This document shows positions 7,988 to 17,503 of a stretch of DNA of 64,000 bases, piece by piece. Every line of letters starts with the position of its first letter. The stretch's first letter is position 1. This DNA comes from Cellvibrio sp. UBA7671 (lineage in GTDB: Bacteria > Pseudomonadota > Gammaproteobacteria > Pseudomonadales > Cellvibrionaceae), in NCBI GenBank assembly GCA_002483145.1, contig DLHJ01000003.1, positions 310,001 through 374,000 of the forward strand, read 5' to 3'. Both the position numbers and the translations under genes were made by a program. The notes below the pieces were generated by a model, which saw nothing but the letters and a program-made list of their open reading frames with translations, did not search any database and was not told where the DNA came from.

Positions 7988-9256
7988 TTATTGTTCACCG
8001 GCGAAAATGACACTGACATTCAAGCCACCCAATTCTGCCGATTCGGTCAAGGACAACTCTGCCCCATGCCACTGGGCAATGCGCTCCACAATCGCCAAAC
8101 CCAAACCGTGACCGCGCCCCTGGTGATGGCTGCCCTCGCTGCGATAAAAAGGCTTGAGCACTTTTTCGCGCTCGGCAGGGGGAATGCCGGAGCCGTTGTC
8201 TGCGACTTGCAATTGCAACAGGCCATCCACCAGCAGCACACTGAGCTGCACGCGCCCACGGCCATAGCGCAGCGCATTTTGCACCAGGTTGTGCACCAAC
8301 ATGGCGAGATATTCAGGCTCACCTCGTATATATGCACTCTGCGCTGATACGGCGATAAATAACTCCACCTGCGCGCGATAAAAATCCTCGCACAATTGCG
8401 TCACAAATTGTGCGAGCAGGATTGGCTGCGCGGTAAAGCTAATAGTCGCCTGCTCCAGACGCGCATAATTCAGCAATGCTTCCACCAAGGACTCCATCGC
8501 TACCAGATCGCGATTTAAATGCGCGAGATTTTTTTGCTGTTCAAGCGTTAACTCGGCCTCCTCCAACACATCAAGACCAAAACGCAAACGCGCAAGGGGT
8601 GTGCGCAAATCATGCGACAGGCCGCGCGACAATAATTTATTGTCAGCGACCAACTGCTCAATGCGCTGCGCCATACGATTAAAATCTTGCTCGATAGTTT
8701 GGATATAAGAATGTTTGTCGGCGGCGATGCGCACCTGCAAATCGCCCGCACCAAAGGCCTGCGCCGATTTGCGCAAGAGCGCCAGACGGCGTAATAAGGG
8801 GTACAACCAGATCAACACCATTGCAATAACACCGCCGTAAAACAGCAGCGTCAACAACCAGCGCAGTGCATTGTTGTTTTCCTGATGCAATTCATCCGGC
8901 AGTGCGAACGACAAAACCTGCTGTTGATTATTGAGATAAAAATGCAACGTAAGCTGATCGCCCGTTTCCAGCAGCAGCGGCTCGCCAGTTTCAAATTGTT
9001 TTTTTACATCGTCCGGCAGGGGAAAATCGCTGTACGCAGTAAGCTGCGGCTGCAAATGCGAAGCGGTCAACCATTGATTAGTCTGCACACCGGTATCAAT
9101 CAGCTGCGCTAATTCGCGCCCCAGATTTTTGTAGGCACTGAGTTCGGGATCTTCCACGTCCGCAAATTGCGCGCTGTACCAGCGATCAATACCCCAGCCG
9201 AGGCCGACCACCGCGGTGAGCACCACTAACAACAACGACAGGGTTAAACGCTGCAC
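7988..9256 (-). CDS. Sensor histidine kinase, RstB-like
   Basis: A 422-residue membrane kinase with TM1 at the N-terminus, a periplasmic domain of roughly 100 residues, a second TM ending in LIWLYPLL, a HAMP region, an H-box (LSHDLRTPLARLRFG) and a HATPase with N, G1 (DNGSGIPP) and G2 (GRGHGLGLAI) boxes. The start was placed at the GTG at 9256, two bases after the regulator stop and preceded by TGGGA. An upstream TTG would force a long overlap. It is the last gene of the five-gene operon and the cognate kinase of the preceding regulator. It should phosphorylate that regulator in response to an envelope signal. Confidence 0.87.
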   Translation of the reverse strand: MQRLTLSLLLVVLTAVVGLGWGIDRWYSAQFADVEDPELSAYKNLGRELAQLIDTGVQTNQWLTASHLQPQLTAYSDFPLPDDVKKQFETGEPLLLETGDQLTLHFYLNNQQQVLSFALPDELHQENNNALRWLLTLLFYGGVIAMVLIWLYPLLRRLALLRKSAQAFGAGDLQVRIAADKHSYIQTIEQDFNRMAQRIEQLVADNKLLSRGLSHDLRTPLARLRFGLDVLEEAELTLEQQKNLAHLNRDLVAMESLVEALLNYARLEQATISFTAQPILLAQFVTQLCEDFYRAQVELFIAVSAQSAYIRGEPEYLAMLVHNLVQNALRYGRGRVQLSVLLVDGLLQLQVADNGSGIPPAEREKVLKPFYRSEGSHHQGRGHGLGLAIVERIAQWHGAELSLTESAELGGLNVSVIFAGEQ

Positions 9257-9258
9257 AA

Positions 9259-9975
9259 TTATTCCCAAGCCTCGGGCGAAAATAAATATCCCTTCGCCCA
9301 AATGGTTTTGATACGAAAGGGTTGCTCGGTGTTATCGAATAATTTTTTGCGCAGGCGCGAAACGCGGATGTCGATCGAGCGATCAAAACCATCGTATTCA
9401 ATGCCGCGCAATTGGGTCACCAGAGCCTCGCGACGAATCACTTGCCCAGCCTGGCTCGCCAACAACCAGAGCACATCAAATTCATTGGCAGTGACCGGAA
9501 TCAATTCGTTGCGATAAAAAACACTTTTGGCATCGCGCAGGATTTTTAATTGCCCAAACTGTAACAGACCTTCCTGTGCCAAAGCGTCTACCGGTTCGAC
9601 AGCTTCGCGCCGCAGCAACGCTTTAATACGTGCGAGCAAAACGCGCGGGCGCACCGGCTTGGTTAAATAATCATTAGCGCCCAATTCCAAACCGAGAATT
9701 TCATCCGTTTCTTCACCGCACGCAGTGAGCATTAAAATAGGCCCGGAATAAAACGCGCGCAATTCGCGGCAGAGATCAAAACCATTTTTGTAGGGCAGCA
9801 TCACATCCAGAATGATTAATTCCGGCGGCTGTTGTTTAACACTGGCGAGCACCTGGTCACCGCGGTCAATATGTTGTAACTGGTAATTATGGCCACGCAA
9901 ATACTGCAGTATCCATTCAGCTAACGAGGCGTCATCTTCCACTAATAAAATGCTGGCTTGGGCTTCTGTATTCAT
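9259..9975 (-). CDS. OmpR-family response regulator, RstA-like
   Basis: A 238-residue regulator with a receiver domain (acidic VEDD pair, phospho-acceptor Asp in ILDVMLP, Lys in LTKPV) and a C-terminal winged helix (YDGFDRSIDIRVSRLRKKL). The SIDIRVSRLRKK stretch resembles RstA. The start is ATG at 9975, two bases after the DUF3019 stop. It probably controls its own operon: three TGTAwCA repeats upstream of the first gene match half-sites of the RstA box. The RstA assignment is based on remembered sequence features, not a search. Confidence 0.88.
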   Translation of the reverse strand: MNTEAQASILLVEDDASLAEWILQYLRGHNYQLQHIDRGDQVLASVKQQPPELIILDVMLPYKNGFDLCRELRAFYSGPILMLTACGEETDEILGLELGANDYLTKPVRPRVLLARIKALLRREAVEPVDALAQEGLLQFGQLKILRDAKSVFYRNELIPVTANEFDVLWLLASQAGQVIRREALVTQLRGIEYDGFDRSIDIRVSRLRKKLFDNTEQPFRIKTIWAKGYLFSPEAWE

Positions 9976-9977
9976 AA

Positions 9978-10415
9978 TTAAAAAAGTCGCCAATGGGTTT
10001 TGCGGCGGGTATTGGCTTTGTAAACCCAAGCCACCTCCACCAGTGTTTCTGCCACCAAGGTCTTAGTTTGCGCGTTGACTAGCTGCAGTTTAACTGAAGT
10101 GTCGCTGGCAAATGCGTAGCTATATTGCCCCGAGGATACGGATTGCCAGCAATGGAGTGGCTGTTCTGCGTGTTGTTGATAGAGGCAGTATTCACTCGCT
10201 TGATCAACCTGCCAAGACAACACTACATCCTGATAGCAAACCTGCCCCTGGTGCAAGGCGACGCAGCGGTTGGGTTTGGATTGCAGTTGCGCTTTTTGCG
10301 CAGGCGCAGGGTCAGCAGCCCATAGTCGGTTAGACAGCAATAACAAAATCATCAGGCACACACGAAAACAAAAACGCAGTGCAGGTGGGCGTGGGCGAAT
10401 TGCACAATTATCCAT
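9978..10415 (-). CDS. DUF3019 family exported protein
   Basis: A 145-residue small exported protein with an N-terminal signal peptide ending near LWAADP. The mature part carries CVALHQGQVCYQ and two further Cys (YCLY, HCWQ), consistent with two disulfides. These features match DUF3019, a family of unknown function that I recall beside MipA/OmpV proteins and RstA/B-type systems. The ATG at 10415 was chosen over the GTG at 10430 because a perfect GGAG sits six bases before it. It lies between the MipA-like and regulator genes, so it may be a periplasmic partner of the sensor or of the outer-membrane proteins; this is inferred. Confidence 0.75.
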   Translation of the reverse strand: MDNCAIRPRPPALRFCFRVCLMILLLLSNRLWAADPAPAQKAQLQSKPNRCVALHQGQVCYQDVVLSWQVDQASEYCLYQQHAEQPLHCWQSVSSGQYSYAFASDTSVKLQLVNAQTKTLVAETLVEVAWVYKANTRRKTHWRLF

Positions 10416-10429
10416 TTGCAACTCCGTCA

Positions 10430-11299
10430 CTAAAACACGTAGCTGATCGCAGTGGCGATCATTTCACTACGATCATCCAGAATCAGCGGACTGTCATTGG
10501 CATTTCTGTCCAGATCAATGCGCCGGATAAAACCGCGAAACACCCACTTTTCGCTGAGCGGATAAGTTGCGCCCAATTCGGTCACATATGACATGCCCGC
10601 GGGCGCATTGTATTCAGGATATTTTTCCGATGCCTCGCTCGCATCGATGGAATAATAATAATCAGCAATTTCGCGCGAGCGATAGGTCGCGCCGACAATG
10701 CCGTGAAAATTCCAGTTGCGATACTGCCAGTGACGCGCAAGCTTTAACGAGTACAGCTCGCCGTAATGGGTGCGGCTAATATCAGTAAGCGCATGCAACT
10801 GCACAATATAATTATCGAGATAAGCCGTCGCGCGTGGGCCTGACATAAAATCACCGCGCCGGGTTTTTAAGCCGCGATAATCGTTACTTTCATCCGCGCT
10901 CATTTCATCGTGTTCAGCGAGCGCGACCCAATCCAGCGCCCAATTGCCTTCATTATTATAGGCGTTGCTACCATTGAAAAAATTGTAGCCCATAGTGAAT
11001 TGTTCGAGGCTTTGCGAAAACAATTCCATAAACCAACCGTTGTATTGGTAGCGCGCATTGATATCTAAAAAAATCTCGGTGTGCACTTCACCTTTTTTAT
11101 TGCCTTCCGGCAACCCCACTATGGGGCTGGTATAAGTGTTAAGGCCAGCCCCCACCTCAACATAACCACCGTTGCCAGAGTCAGGACCAGATGCACCTTT
11201 GCGCACATCGCTGGAGAGATCGCCCGCAACACAAGTAATCGCATGGCTTGCAATCACCGCCACACTGCCGATAACAAATCTGCGCAACCTGATCCACAT
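10430..11299 (-). CDS. MipA/OmpV family outer-membrane protein
   Basis: A 289-residue exported beta-barrel protein. It has an N-terminal signal (cleavage near CVAGD), GNGGYVEVGAGLNTYTSP as first strand, many alternating aromatic strands and the terminal Phe (ISYVF) typical of barrels inserted by BamA. The pattern fits the MipA/OmpV family, which includes a murein-hydrolase scaffold protein and porin-like proteins; its substrate here is unknown. It is second in the five-gene operon, 56 bases after the TonB receptor gene. Confidence 0.82.
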   Translation of the reverse strand: MWIRLRRFVIGSVAVIASHAITCVAGDLSSDVRKGASGPDSGNGGYVEVGAGLNTYTSPIVGLPEGNKKGEVHTEIFLDINARYQYNGWFMELFSQSLEQFTMGYNFFNGSNAYNNEGNWALDWVALAEHDEMSADESNDYRGLKTRRGDFMSGPRATAYLDNYIVQLHALTDISRTHYGELYSLKLARHWQYRNWNFHGIVGATYRSREIADYYYSIDASEASEKYPEYNAPAGMSYVTELGATYPLSEKWVFRGFIRRIDLDRNANDSPLILDDRSEMIATAISYVF

Positions 11300-11355
11300 A
11301 ACTATTTAACAACCTGTACTCAAAAAGATTAAAAACAGAATTTAAAACATAGAAT

Positions 11356-13401
11356 CTAAAACGTAAGCGACATGCCCACTGCCGGAATAATCCCCATGCC
11401 CACTTCATCTTCCAACTTAACGTCCTGTGGCGACTGGGTGCGTTTGTAATCCAGGTTGCGGCCAGTGACATTGCGGCGATTAAGGGCGTTGAGGATATCA
11501 ATATTGTAAGTACCTGAGTAACCCCAAAGTGTCATTTCGCGCTTAAAACGCAGATCCAGACGCGCATAAACCGGTAAGTTTTCTGAATAGGGTTCGCCGT
11601 ATACCGGCAGTATGCGATTCTCAAACCAGGGATTGGGCTGAATGCCAATGATAGGGGTAATCGCACGGCCAGATTGCGCGGTCAAACGTGTGCCGACTGT
11701 CCATAATTCGTTCATTTGGTAATTCATTACCCAGTTCACCACCAATGGTGTATCCAGATAATAGTCGCGTTCGATTCCGGTGAGTTTATTAGTGCGCGTA
11801 CTGCGCGAGGCGCTAATTGCCAGCCAACCGTACCAGCGATCGGTTAAACCTTTGTTGATAAATAAATCCACGCCGTAAGCTTCACCCTCAATATTGTTGG
11901 TGTAAAACGGCTGGGTGTTATCGTTGGTATCGCTGGCAAGCGGTAACTCATCCATGGTTTTGTAATAGGTTGTCACCGACCAACTCCACTCATTGGCCAA
12001 CTCCTGTTTAATGCCGAGCGTATAGTGATTGGATGTTGGCGACTGCAATTGAGTATTGCCAATTTGCGGAAATGTTTTATCAATGTCCGGCAGGCGATTG
12101 TAACTGCCCGCCGATGAGCTGAGCGTCCAGTTGTCGATAAATTCCCATGCAATTGCCATGCGGGGATGGGTAAATGTCTCTTCAGTAAAATCGTTGTAGT
12201 GAGTTTGCAGGCCCAGATCCAACGCCAAGGCGTCGGTAATAGCCCAGTGGTCATTGATATAGGCAGAATGCTCTTTAATCGTTACCGCGTCTTCAGCAAC
12301 AATTAATTCGCCACGGCGTAATTCACAATCAGGATCAAACTCGGTACACACATAATTGATAAAACGGGCATCATAACTGTATTGCGTATTATGGGTTTCT
12401 ACCCCGAGCGAAATGCTGTGGGTTTTCCCCACCACAACGCTGTAATTAGCCAACGCATAAGTATCTTCCGCAGTGAAATCAAAAAAATATTTTTCCCCAC
12501 CCCAAAAGGTATCGTCATTTTTTTGGTAGTGACCAATTTGTACACCCAACTCACTGCTGGCACTGGCCGCAAACTGCCAGCGCAGACTTTGGTTGTTAAA
12601 GGTGTTTTTGATTTTGGCATCGCCGGCAAAATCCGGCTCTTCCAATACCTCGGTCGAAAATTCGGTGAATTCGGCGGCAGCCAGGTCACTCGCACCATTC
12701 GCACTTAGCGTCAACTTGTGATCGTCACCTAAACGGTATTGGTATTTGAATTGATAGTCGGTGTCTTCGGGTGCGTCCTGCACCTTAATACCTTCCTCTT
12801 CTTCCAACTCATCGCCATCAAAAAAATACTGCAGCAAACTGCTGCGGCCCGACAAATAAAACGCCGAGTTTTCACTCAGTTCACCTTCAACAAACACACC
12901 TGCACGCAACAGGGAAAGATCAACCTTGGTGTACATATCCTGGGCTTTTGGATCGCGCAATTTGATATCAAAAATTCCACCAATCGCATTGCTGTAGCGC
13001 GGACCAAATCCGGCCGAAAACAACTCAAAATCCTGAATGATATTTTCATTGAAGATAGACGTAGAAAACGCATGGAAGACATAGGCAGCAGGTGCGCCAT
13101 CCACCAGATAGCGGTTGTCGCTCGGCGATGAACCGCGCACGGCCGGCGCACCGCCCCCATCACCCTCACTGATCACCCCCGGCAAACTGAATACCGCCAT
13201 CAGCGGGTCGCCGAGGGAGCCGGGCACATCGATAATTTTTTGTGCATTTTCGGTAATCACCGAGTAATCGCTTTTGCGTCCCTGCACGATCATTTCTTCA
13301 ACATCAGTGTCAGCGCGCGCGGGCGCAGTATCACTTGCTGCAACAGGCAGGGCGACAAGGGAACAGATCAAGACATAGAGGGTGTTGGGCGAGAAGCGCA
13401 T
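11356..13401 (-). CDS. TonB-dependent receptor
   Basis: A 681-residue outer-membrane receptor with a signal peptide, a TonB-box-like EEMIVQGRK segment, a plug domain (PGVISEGDGGGAPAVRG, DNRYLVDGAP, GGIFDIKLRDP) and a 22-strand-type barrel ending in GMSLTF. AAGGA precedes the ATG. Such receptors take up metal chelates, oligosaccharides or other scarce nutrients using the proton gradient through TonB. The ligand cannot be read from sequence. It heads the operon with MipA/OmpV, DUF3019 and the RstA/B-like pair, so its expression is probably controlled by that pair. Confidence 0.9.
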   Translation of the reverse strand: MRFSPNTLYVLICSLVALPVAASDTAPARADTDVEEMIVQGRKSDYSVITENAQKIIDVPGSLGDPLMAVFSLPGVISEGDGGGAPAVRGSSPSDNRYLVDGAPAAYVFHAFSTSIFNENIIQDFELFSAGFGPRYSNAIGGIFDIKLRDPKAQDMYTKVDLSLLRAGVFVEGELSENSAFYLSGRSSLLQYFFDGDELEEEEGIKVQDAPEDTDYQFKYQYRLGDDHKLTLSANGASDLAAAEFTEFSTEVLEEPDFAGDAKIKNTFNNQSLRWQFAASASSELGVQIGHYQKNDDTFWGGEKYFFDFTAEDTYALANYSVVVGKTHSISLGVETHNTQYSYDARFINYVCTEFDPDCELRRGELIVAEDAVTIKEHSAYINDHWAITDALALDLGLQTHYNDFTEETFTHPRMAIAWEFIDNWTLSSSAGSYNRLPDIDKTFPQIGNTQLQSPTSNHYTLGIKQELANEWSWSVTTYYKTMDELPLASDTNDNTQPFYTNNIEGEAYGVDLFINKGLTDRWYGWLAISASRSTRTNKLTGIERDYYLDTPLVVNWVMNYQMNELWTVGTRLTAQSGRAITPIIGIQPNPWFENRILPVYGEPYSENLPVYARLDLRFKREMTLWGYSGTYNIDILNALNRRNVTGRNLDYKRTQSPQDVKLEDEVGMGIIPAVGMSLTF

Positions 13402-13486
13402 GACAGTTTCCTTTTTAACGTATAGCAGCGGCTATTATTGATGGAGAATGAGCGCGCATAGCCTAACGCCGGGTGACAAGCTTGGG

Positions 13487-13523
13487 TGTAACAGAGCGCA
13501 TGCGTCTGTATCAGTCTGTAACA
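13487..13523. promoter_or_regulatory. Candidate RstA-like operator: three TGTAwCA direct repeats
   Basis: TGTAACA at 13487-13493, TGTATCA at 13507-13513 and TGTAACA at 13517-13523 are spaced 20 and 10 bases apart, on one face of the helix. The last two form TGTATC-N4-TGTA, one base off the reverse complement of the known RstA box (TGTAAC-N4-TGTA). They lie between the TonB receptor gene and the HD-GYP gene and could act on either. Confidence 0.55.
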
Positions 13524-13656
13524 AGAACTAAAACGCATATGGAGTTATTGCAAAAGCGCCATTGGTTGTGAAAACGAATTATCAAAACGATCTAAAGAAG
13601 CGGCCACTCGAATTCAGGTAGCACCTATACTCTGTAAATAATAGGGAAGGACAACA

Positions 13657-15195
13657 ATGAAATTTCTAAAGCCAGCAAGCCCTTTGGCACCCCATAAAAG
13701 CGTACAGATCAAACCCTGGAAAGTCGCGATTATCGATGACGAGCAACAGGTGCATGCAGTGACGCAAATGGTGCTGAAAAATACCCCGGTTGATGAGCAA
13801 CCGCTAGAGTTCCTCAATGCCTATAGTGCAGAGGAAGGTCTACGCCTGTTTCAGGATCACCCCGATATTGCGCTGGCTTTTATCGATGTAATTATGGAAA
13901 CCGATAACGCCGGGCTGGAATTAATCCATCAAATTCGTAACGACCTGCAGAACCATGCCACGCGTATTGTGTTGCGCACTGGCCAGCCGGGCACGGCACC
14001 TGAAGAGACGGTGATCCGCACCTACGACATCAACGATTACAAAAGCAAAACCGAATTAACCGATACCAAATTAAAAACCTGTGTCTATTCCTCCATTCGC
14101 TCCTACCGCGACATAGTGACTATTGAAGCCAGTAAACGCGGCATGCAAAAGGTGATCGCCGCATCGGATTCTGTATTGCGCAGCCAAACGCTGTATCAAT
14201 TTGGTAACGCCATTCTCAGCCACACAGTGCAACTGCTCGGCATCAAAACTGCAGAAATGTATTTGGTCAGCCAGCACGTGGATTTATTTGGTGATGCCGA
14301 ATTAATTTTACTTGCTGCTACTGGCGATGAAGTCAAACTCAACACCCAATGGGATACCGATATACTACCCGCCGATGTTAAACAGGCCATTATCGATACG
14401 CTAGAGAGCCAGCAACCAACAGTGACAGAAGACGTATTTATTGGTTACTACCACACCGATGAAAATACCCGCAGCGTGCTCTACACCCGCTTTCGCGAAG
14501 AACACAATGCCGTGCAAGATGAAATACTGAAACTATTTGCCGCCAATATCACCCTGATTTTCCAAAACCTGCACAGCCGCGAACACATCCAGGAAACCCA
14601 AAAAGAATTGCTGCTGGTACTGGGTGATGCCATTGAACAGCGTTCAAAGGAAACCGGCTCCCATGTGCGGCGCGTTGCACTCATGTGTGAACTCATGGCG
14701 TTGAAACTGGGGCAAAGCAGTGAATATGCGGAGATGCTGCGCCATGCATCGCCACTGCACGACATTGGTAAAATTGGCATACCCGAAACTATTTTGCACA
14801 AACCGGGTAAATTGAATGACACTGAGTGGGAGGTGATGAAAACCCACGCGCAAATTGGTTACGAATTACTAAAAGATTCCACTCGCACTATCGCCAAAAT
14901 GGGAGCGCGTATTGCGTTGAGCCACCACGAACACTGGGATGGCAATGGCTATCCCTCCGGGTTAAAAGGTGCAGACATTCCATTGGAGGGGCGTATAGTC
15001 GCCATTATCGATGTGATTGATGCACTTGGATCGGAGCGTGCTTATAAAAAGCCCTGGCAAGAAAATGCCATCATCCAATATGTGAGCGAACGCAGCGGCA
15101 AACAATTTGATCCGGCACTGGTTGAAGCTGCGCTATCACTGTTTGACAACTTCCGCGATATTCGCCACCACTTTCCCGATCACCCCCAGCATTGA
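13657..15195 (+). CDS. Response regulator with DUF3369 and HD-GYP c-di-GMP phosphodiesterase domain
   Basis: A 512-residue three-domain regulator. The receiver (about 20-150) has IIDDE, phospho-acceptor Asp in AFIDVIME and Lys in DYKSKTE. The middle (about 170-305) is a DUF3369/GAF-like sensor. The HD-GYP domain (about 320-500) has HDIGKIGIP and HHEHWDGNGYP, the complete metal and GYP motifs, so it should degrade cyclic di-GMP. AAGG precedes the ATG. The stop almost touches the next gene, a histidine kinase, which is the likely phosphodonor. The pair would tie a signal to biofilm or motility control. Confidence 0.92.
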   Translation: MKFLKPASPLAPHKSVQIKPWKVAIIDDEQQVHAVTQMVLKNTPVDEQPLEFLNAYSAEEGLRLFQDHPDIALAFIDVIMETDNAGLELIHQIRNDLQNHATRIVLRTGQPGTAPEETVIRTYDINDYKSKTELTDTKLKTCVYSSIRSYRDIVTIEASKRGMQKVIAASDSVLRSQTLYQFGNAILSHTVQLLGIKTAEMYLVSQHVDLFGDAELILLAATGDEVKLNTQWDTDILPADVKQAIIDTLESQQPTVTEDVFIGYYHTDENTRSVLYTRFREEHNAVQDEILKLFAANITLIFQNLHSREHIQETQKELLLVLGDAIEQRSKETGSHVRRVALMCELMALKLGQSSEYAEMLRHASPLHDIGKIGIPETILHKPGKLNDTEWEVMKTHAQIGYELLKDSTRTIAKMGARIALSHHEHWDGNGYPSGLKGADIPLEGRIVAIIDVIDALGSERAYKKPWQENAIIQYVSERSGKQFDPALVEAALSLFDNFRDIRHHFPDHPQH

Positions 15196-15209
15196 TACAG
15201 CCGTTCACT

Positions 15210-16574
15210 ATGGAAAATACGCTCTACGATATTTTGCTCGATGTATCCAAATCATCAATGATTGACGAAGGCGATTTGCAAACTGCAGGCCTATTGATCC
15301 TTTCGGCTGCAACACAGGGTTTGCAAATCAGCCGCGCAGGCATCTGGTTGCTCTCGGAAGACAAACAAGCTATTTGCGGCAAAATGTTGATTGATGGCGA
15401 CGACTGTAAACTGGATACGGATTTATGCCTCGCCCGCAAGGATTTCCCACACTACTTCAATAGTCTGGACAGTGAGCGCGCCGTGGTTGCCCACGACGCC
15501 CAGCACGATGAAAACACCAATGAATTTCGCACGAGTTATTTAATCCCATTCGGGATTACCTCCATGCTCGATGCGCCGATTCGCCACAGAGGTGAAATGC
15601 TCGGCATTATCTGCTGCGAACATCAAGGTGAAATGCGTACGTGGAGCAATGAAGAGATCGCCTTCGCCAGTGCCTTGGCCGACACCTATGGCCGCGCAAT
15701 TAGCGCCGCCCAGCGCAATGATTACGAGCGGCAATTAAAAGAGATTAACGAACAGCTCGAACAAAAAATTAACGACCGCACCAATGTCCTGCAAGATGCA
15801 CTGCGCAATTTAAACCACACCCAGGCAAAACTGATCGAGAGCGAAAAACTCGCCTCGCTCGGCCGTTTGGTCTCTGGCCTCGCCCATGAAATTAACACTC
15901 CGCTCGGTATTGCTGTCACTTCATCGAGCCATTGCGCCAGTGAATTAAAACGCGTGCAAAAACTTTACAAAGATGAAGCGCTCAATGAAGGAGAATTCGC
16001 CCAATTTTTAGCAGGGTTAGAAGATGGGTTAGGCTTAATTAATACCAACCTCACCCGCGCCGCAACGCTAGTGCAGAATTTTAAATTATCTGGCTCCATC
16101 CACACCGCCAACGAAGAAGAACAATTTGAACTGCGCAGCTGTATCGACCTCACCTTAAAAAGCCTGCAACCCCTACTGAAAAAAAACCACATCAATTGCG
16201 TACTCTTGCCAGGCGCAGATATAACGCTCAACAGCTACCCCGGCGCCATTGCCCAAATTGTCACCAACCTGATCACCAACTCCATCCACCACGCCTTCCA
16301 TCACACCGCCGACAAACAAATTCGCATTGAACTTAACCAAACACCTGAACAGATCACAATTCAATACCGCGACAATGGCTGCGGCATCGCCGATGATATT
16401 CGCCCCAAAATTTTCGAGCCCTTTTTTACCACCGCGCGCCGCACTGGCGGCTCGGGCTTGGGCTTGTCGATTGTTTATAATTTAGTGACGCAGAAATTGG
16501 GTGGGGACATTGTGATAGATGCGGACCAAAGCCAAGGGGCGGGGTTTAGTATTGGGATTCCCTGCCGCGCCTGA
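15210..16574 (+). CDS. GAF-domain sensor histidine kinase (soluble)
   Basis: A 454-residue kinase without membrane segments. A GAF domain (about 10-165) is followed by a coiled coil with a run of Glu/Lys (about 175-215), an H-box (SGLAHEINTPLG) and a HATPase with N box, DNGCGI and GGSGLGLSI. The ATG at 15210 is used; a TTG at 15192 would overlap the upstream stop, and neither has a strong ribosome site. It follows the HD-GYP regulator by 14 bases and probably phosphorylates it after sensing a cytoplasmic ligand or redox state through GAF. Confidence 0.88.
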   Translation: MENTLYDILLDVSKSSMIDEGDLQTAGLLILSAATQGLQISRAGIWLLSEDKQAICGKMLIDGDDCKLDTDLCLARKDFPHYFNSLDSERAVVAHDAQHDENTNEFRTSYLIPFGITSMLDAPIRHRGEMLGIICCEHQGEMRTWSNEEIAFASALADTYGRAISAAQRNDYERQLKEINEQLEQKINDRTNVLQDALRNLNHTQAKLIESEKLASLGRLVSGLAHEINTPLGIAVTSSSHCASELKRVQKLYKDEALNEGEFAQFLAGLEDGLGLINTNLTRAATLVQNFKLSGSIHTANEEEQFELRSCIDLTLKSLQPLLKKNHINCVLLPGADITLNSYPGAIAQIVTNLITNSIHHAFHHTADKQIRIELNQTPEQITIQYRDNGCGIADDIRPKIFEPFFTTARRTGGSGLGLSIVYNLVTQKLGGDIVIDADQSQGAGFSIGIPCRA

Positions 16575-16656
16575 TGGCCGCACTTGTGAATCAGTATTAG
16601 ATTTCCAATAAAAAGGCAGGAAAAAAGCCCGGCAAATTTAGATATCAAAGGAATTT

Positions 16657-17451
16657 TTATAGAGGCCGGATCATTTCTTCATAAAATTTGATAACCGATT
16701 CAGGAACACTGTTATCAAATTCGCCGAGTCCTAATTCATTTCTTTCACGCTGAATGTCAGCATATATTTTTTTTGCATTAGATTGAATTATACTTTTATC
16801 ATGCTGGGTTAAGTCATGGGAATATCGCGTTAAAAGACTTTGACCTCGCACAATATTGCCCCACCAATCACCTCTCAATTGAGCAGCATCGTAATAAGAT
16901 AGGGCATCAATAATCATCTGCTTTCTACTTTCAGCACTCATGCTATCCAAATCATCAGCTTCACTAATTGCCCCCATTCGGATGAGAGCTTCTGTGGAAC
17001 CCCAAACCGACGCTTTATATAACGTGCTTTTAAAATCTTTAATATTTTTCGATCTATCAGCAAGCGTGTGCAATGCCCTTAAATCACCTGCATCACCGAG
17101 CTGATTTAAAGTAGCATCATCATATGTTGCATAGTCATTTAATTTTTCATCCCCCATGAAACTAAAGTTACCACGTTGCGCAAACCAGTTTTTAATTTCT
17201 GCTGCATCTGCTGCAGATCCCATTGGGTTCCATTTCTCCTGCTCGTTACGCTTAAACGAATTTACATTTTGCACTTCGCTCGATCGAGCCTGATCCGACG
17301 ACGACCCACTAGGAATAGGCATTTTTTTTACGTCATGGCCTTCGTCGCCCTTAAAGAAAGACTTATAACTATTTACAAATAGTGCCGCAAAAAAAACAAC
17401 CGGGATGAGCACCATAACAATAGGAATTTTTTTCAGAATCACCTTGCTCAT
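16657..17451 (-). CDS. Hypothetical single-pass membrane protein
   Basis: A 264-residue protein I do not recognise. One membrane segment near the N-terminus (about residues 9-27, IPIVMVLIPVVFFAALF) is followed by a polar Ser-rich linker and a mainly helical, probably periplasmic domain. The repeat-like stretch from GDAGDLRALHTLADRS onward has the Ala/Leu spacing of TPR- or Sel1-like helices, but no clear repeat can be set. It is AT-richer than the flanking genes and, with the next gene, sits between two plus-strand blocks. No function is proposed. Confidence 0.6.
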   Translation of the reverse strand: MSKVILKKIPIVMVLIPVVFFAALFVNSYKSFFKGDEGHDVKKMPIPSGSSSDQARSSEVQNVNSFKRNEQEKWNPMGSAADAAEIKNWFAQRGNFSFMGDEKLNDYATYDDATLNQLGDAGDLRALHTLADRSKNIKDFKSTLYKASVWGSTEALIRMGAISEADDLDSMSAESRKQMIIDALSYYDAAQLRGDWWGNIVRGQSLLTRYSHDLTQHDKSIIQSNAKKIYADIQRERNELGLGEFDNSVPESVIKFYEEMIRPL

Positions 17452-17503
17452 GTTTCATACTCTCATCAAAAGGAGGCGCAATAAAAAATTGTACTTTGAA
17501 AAT

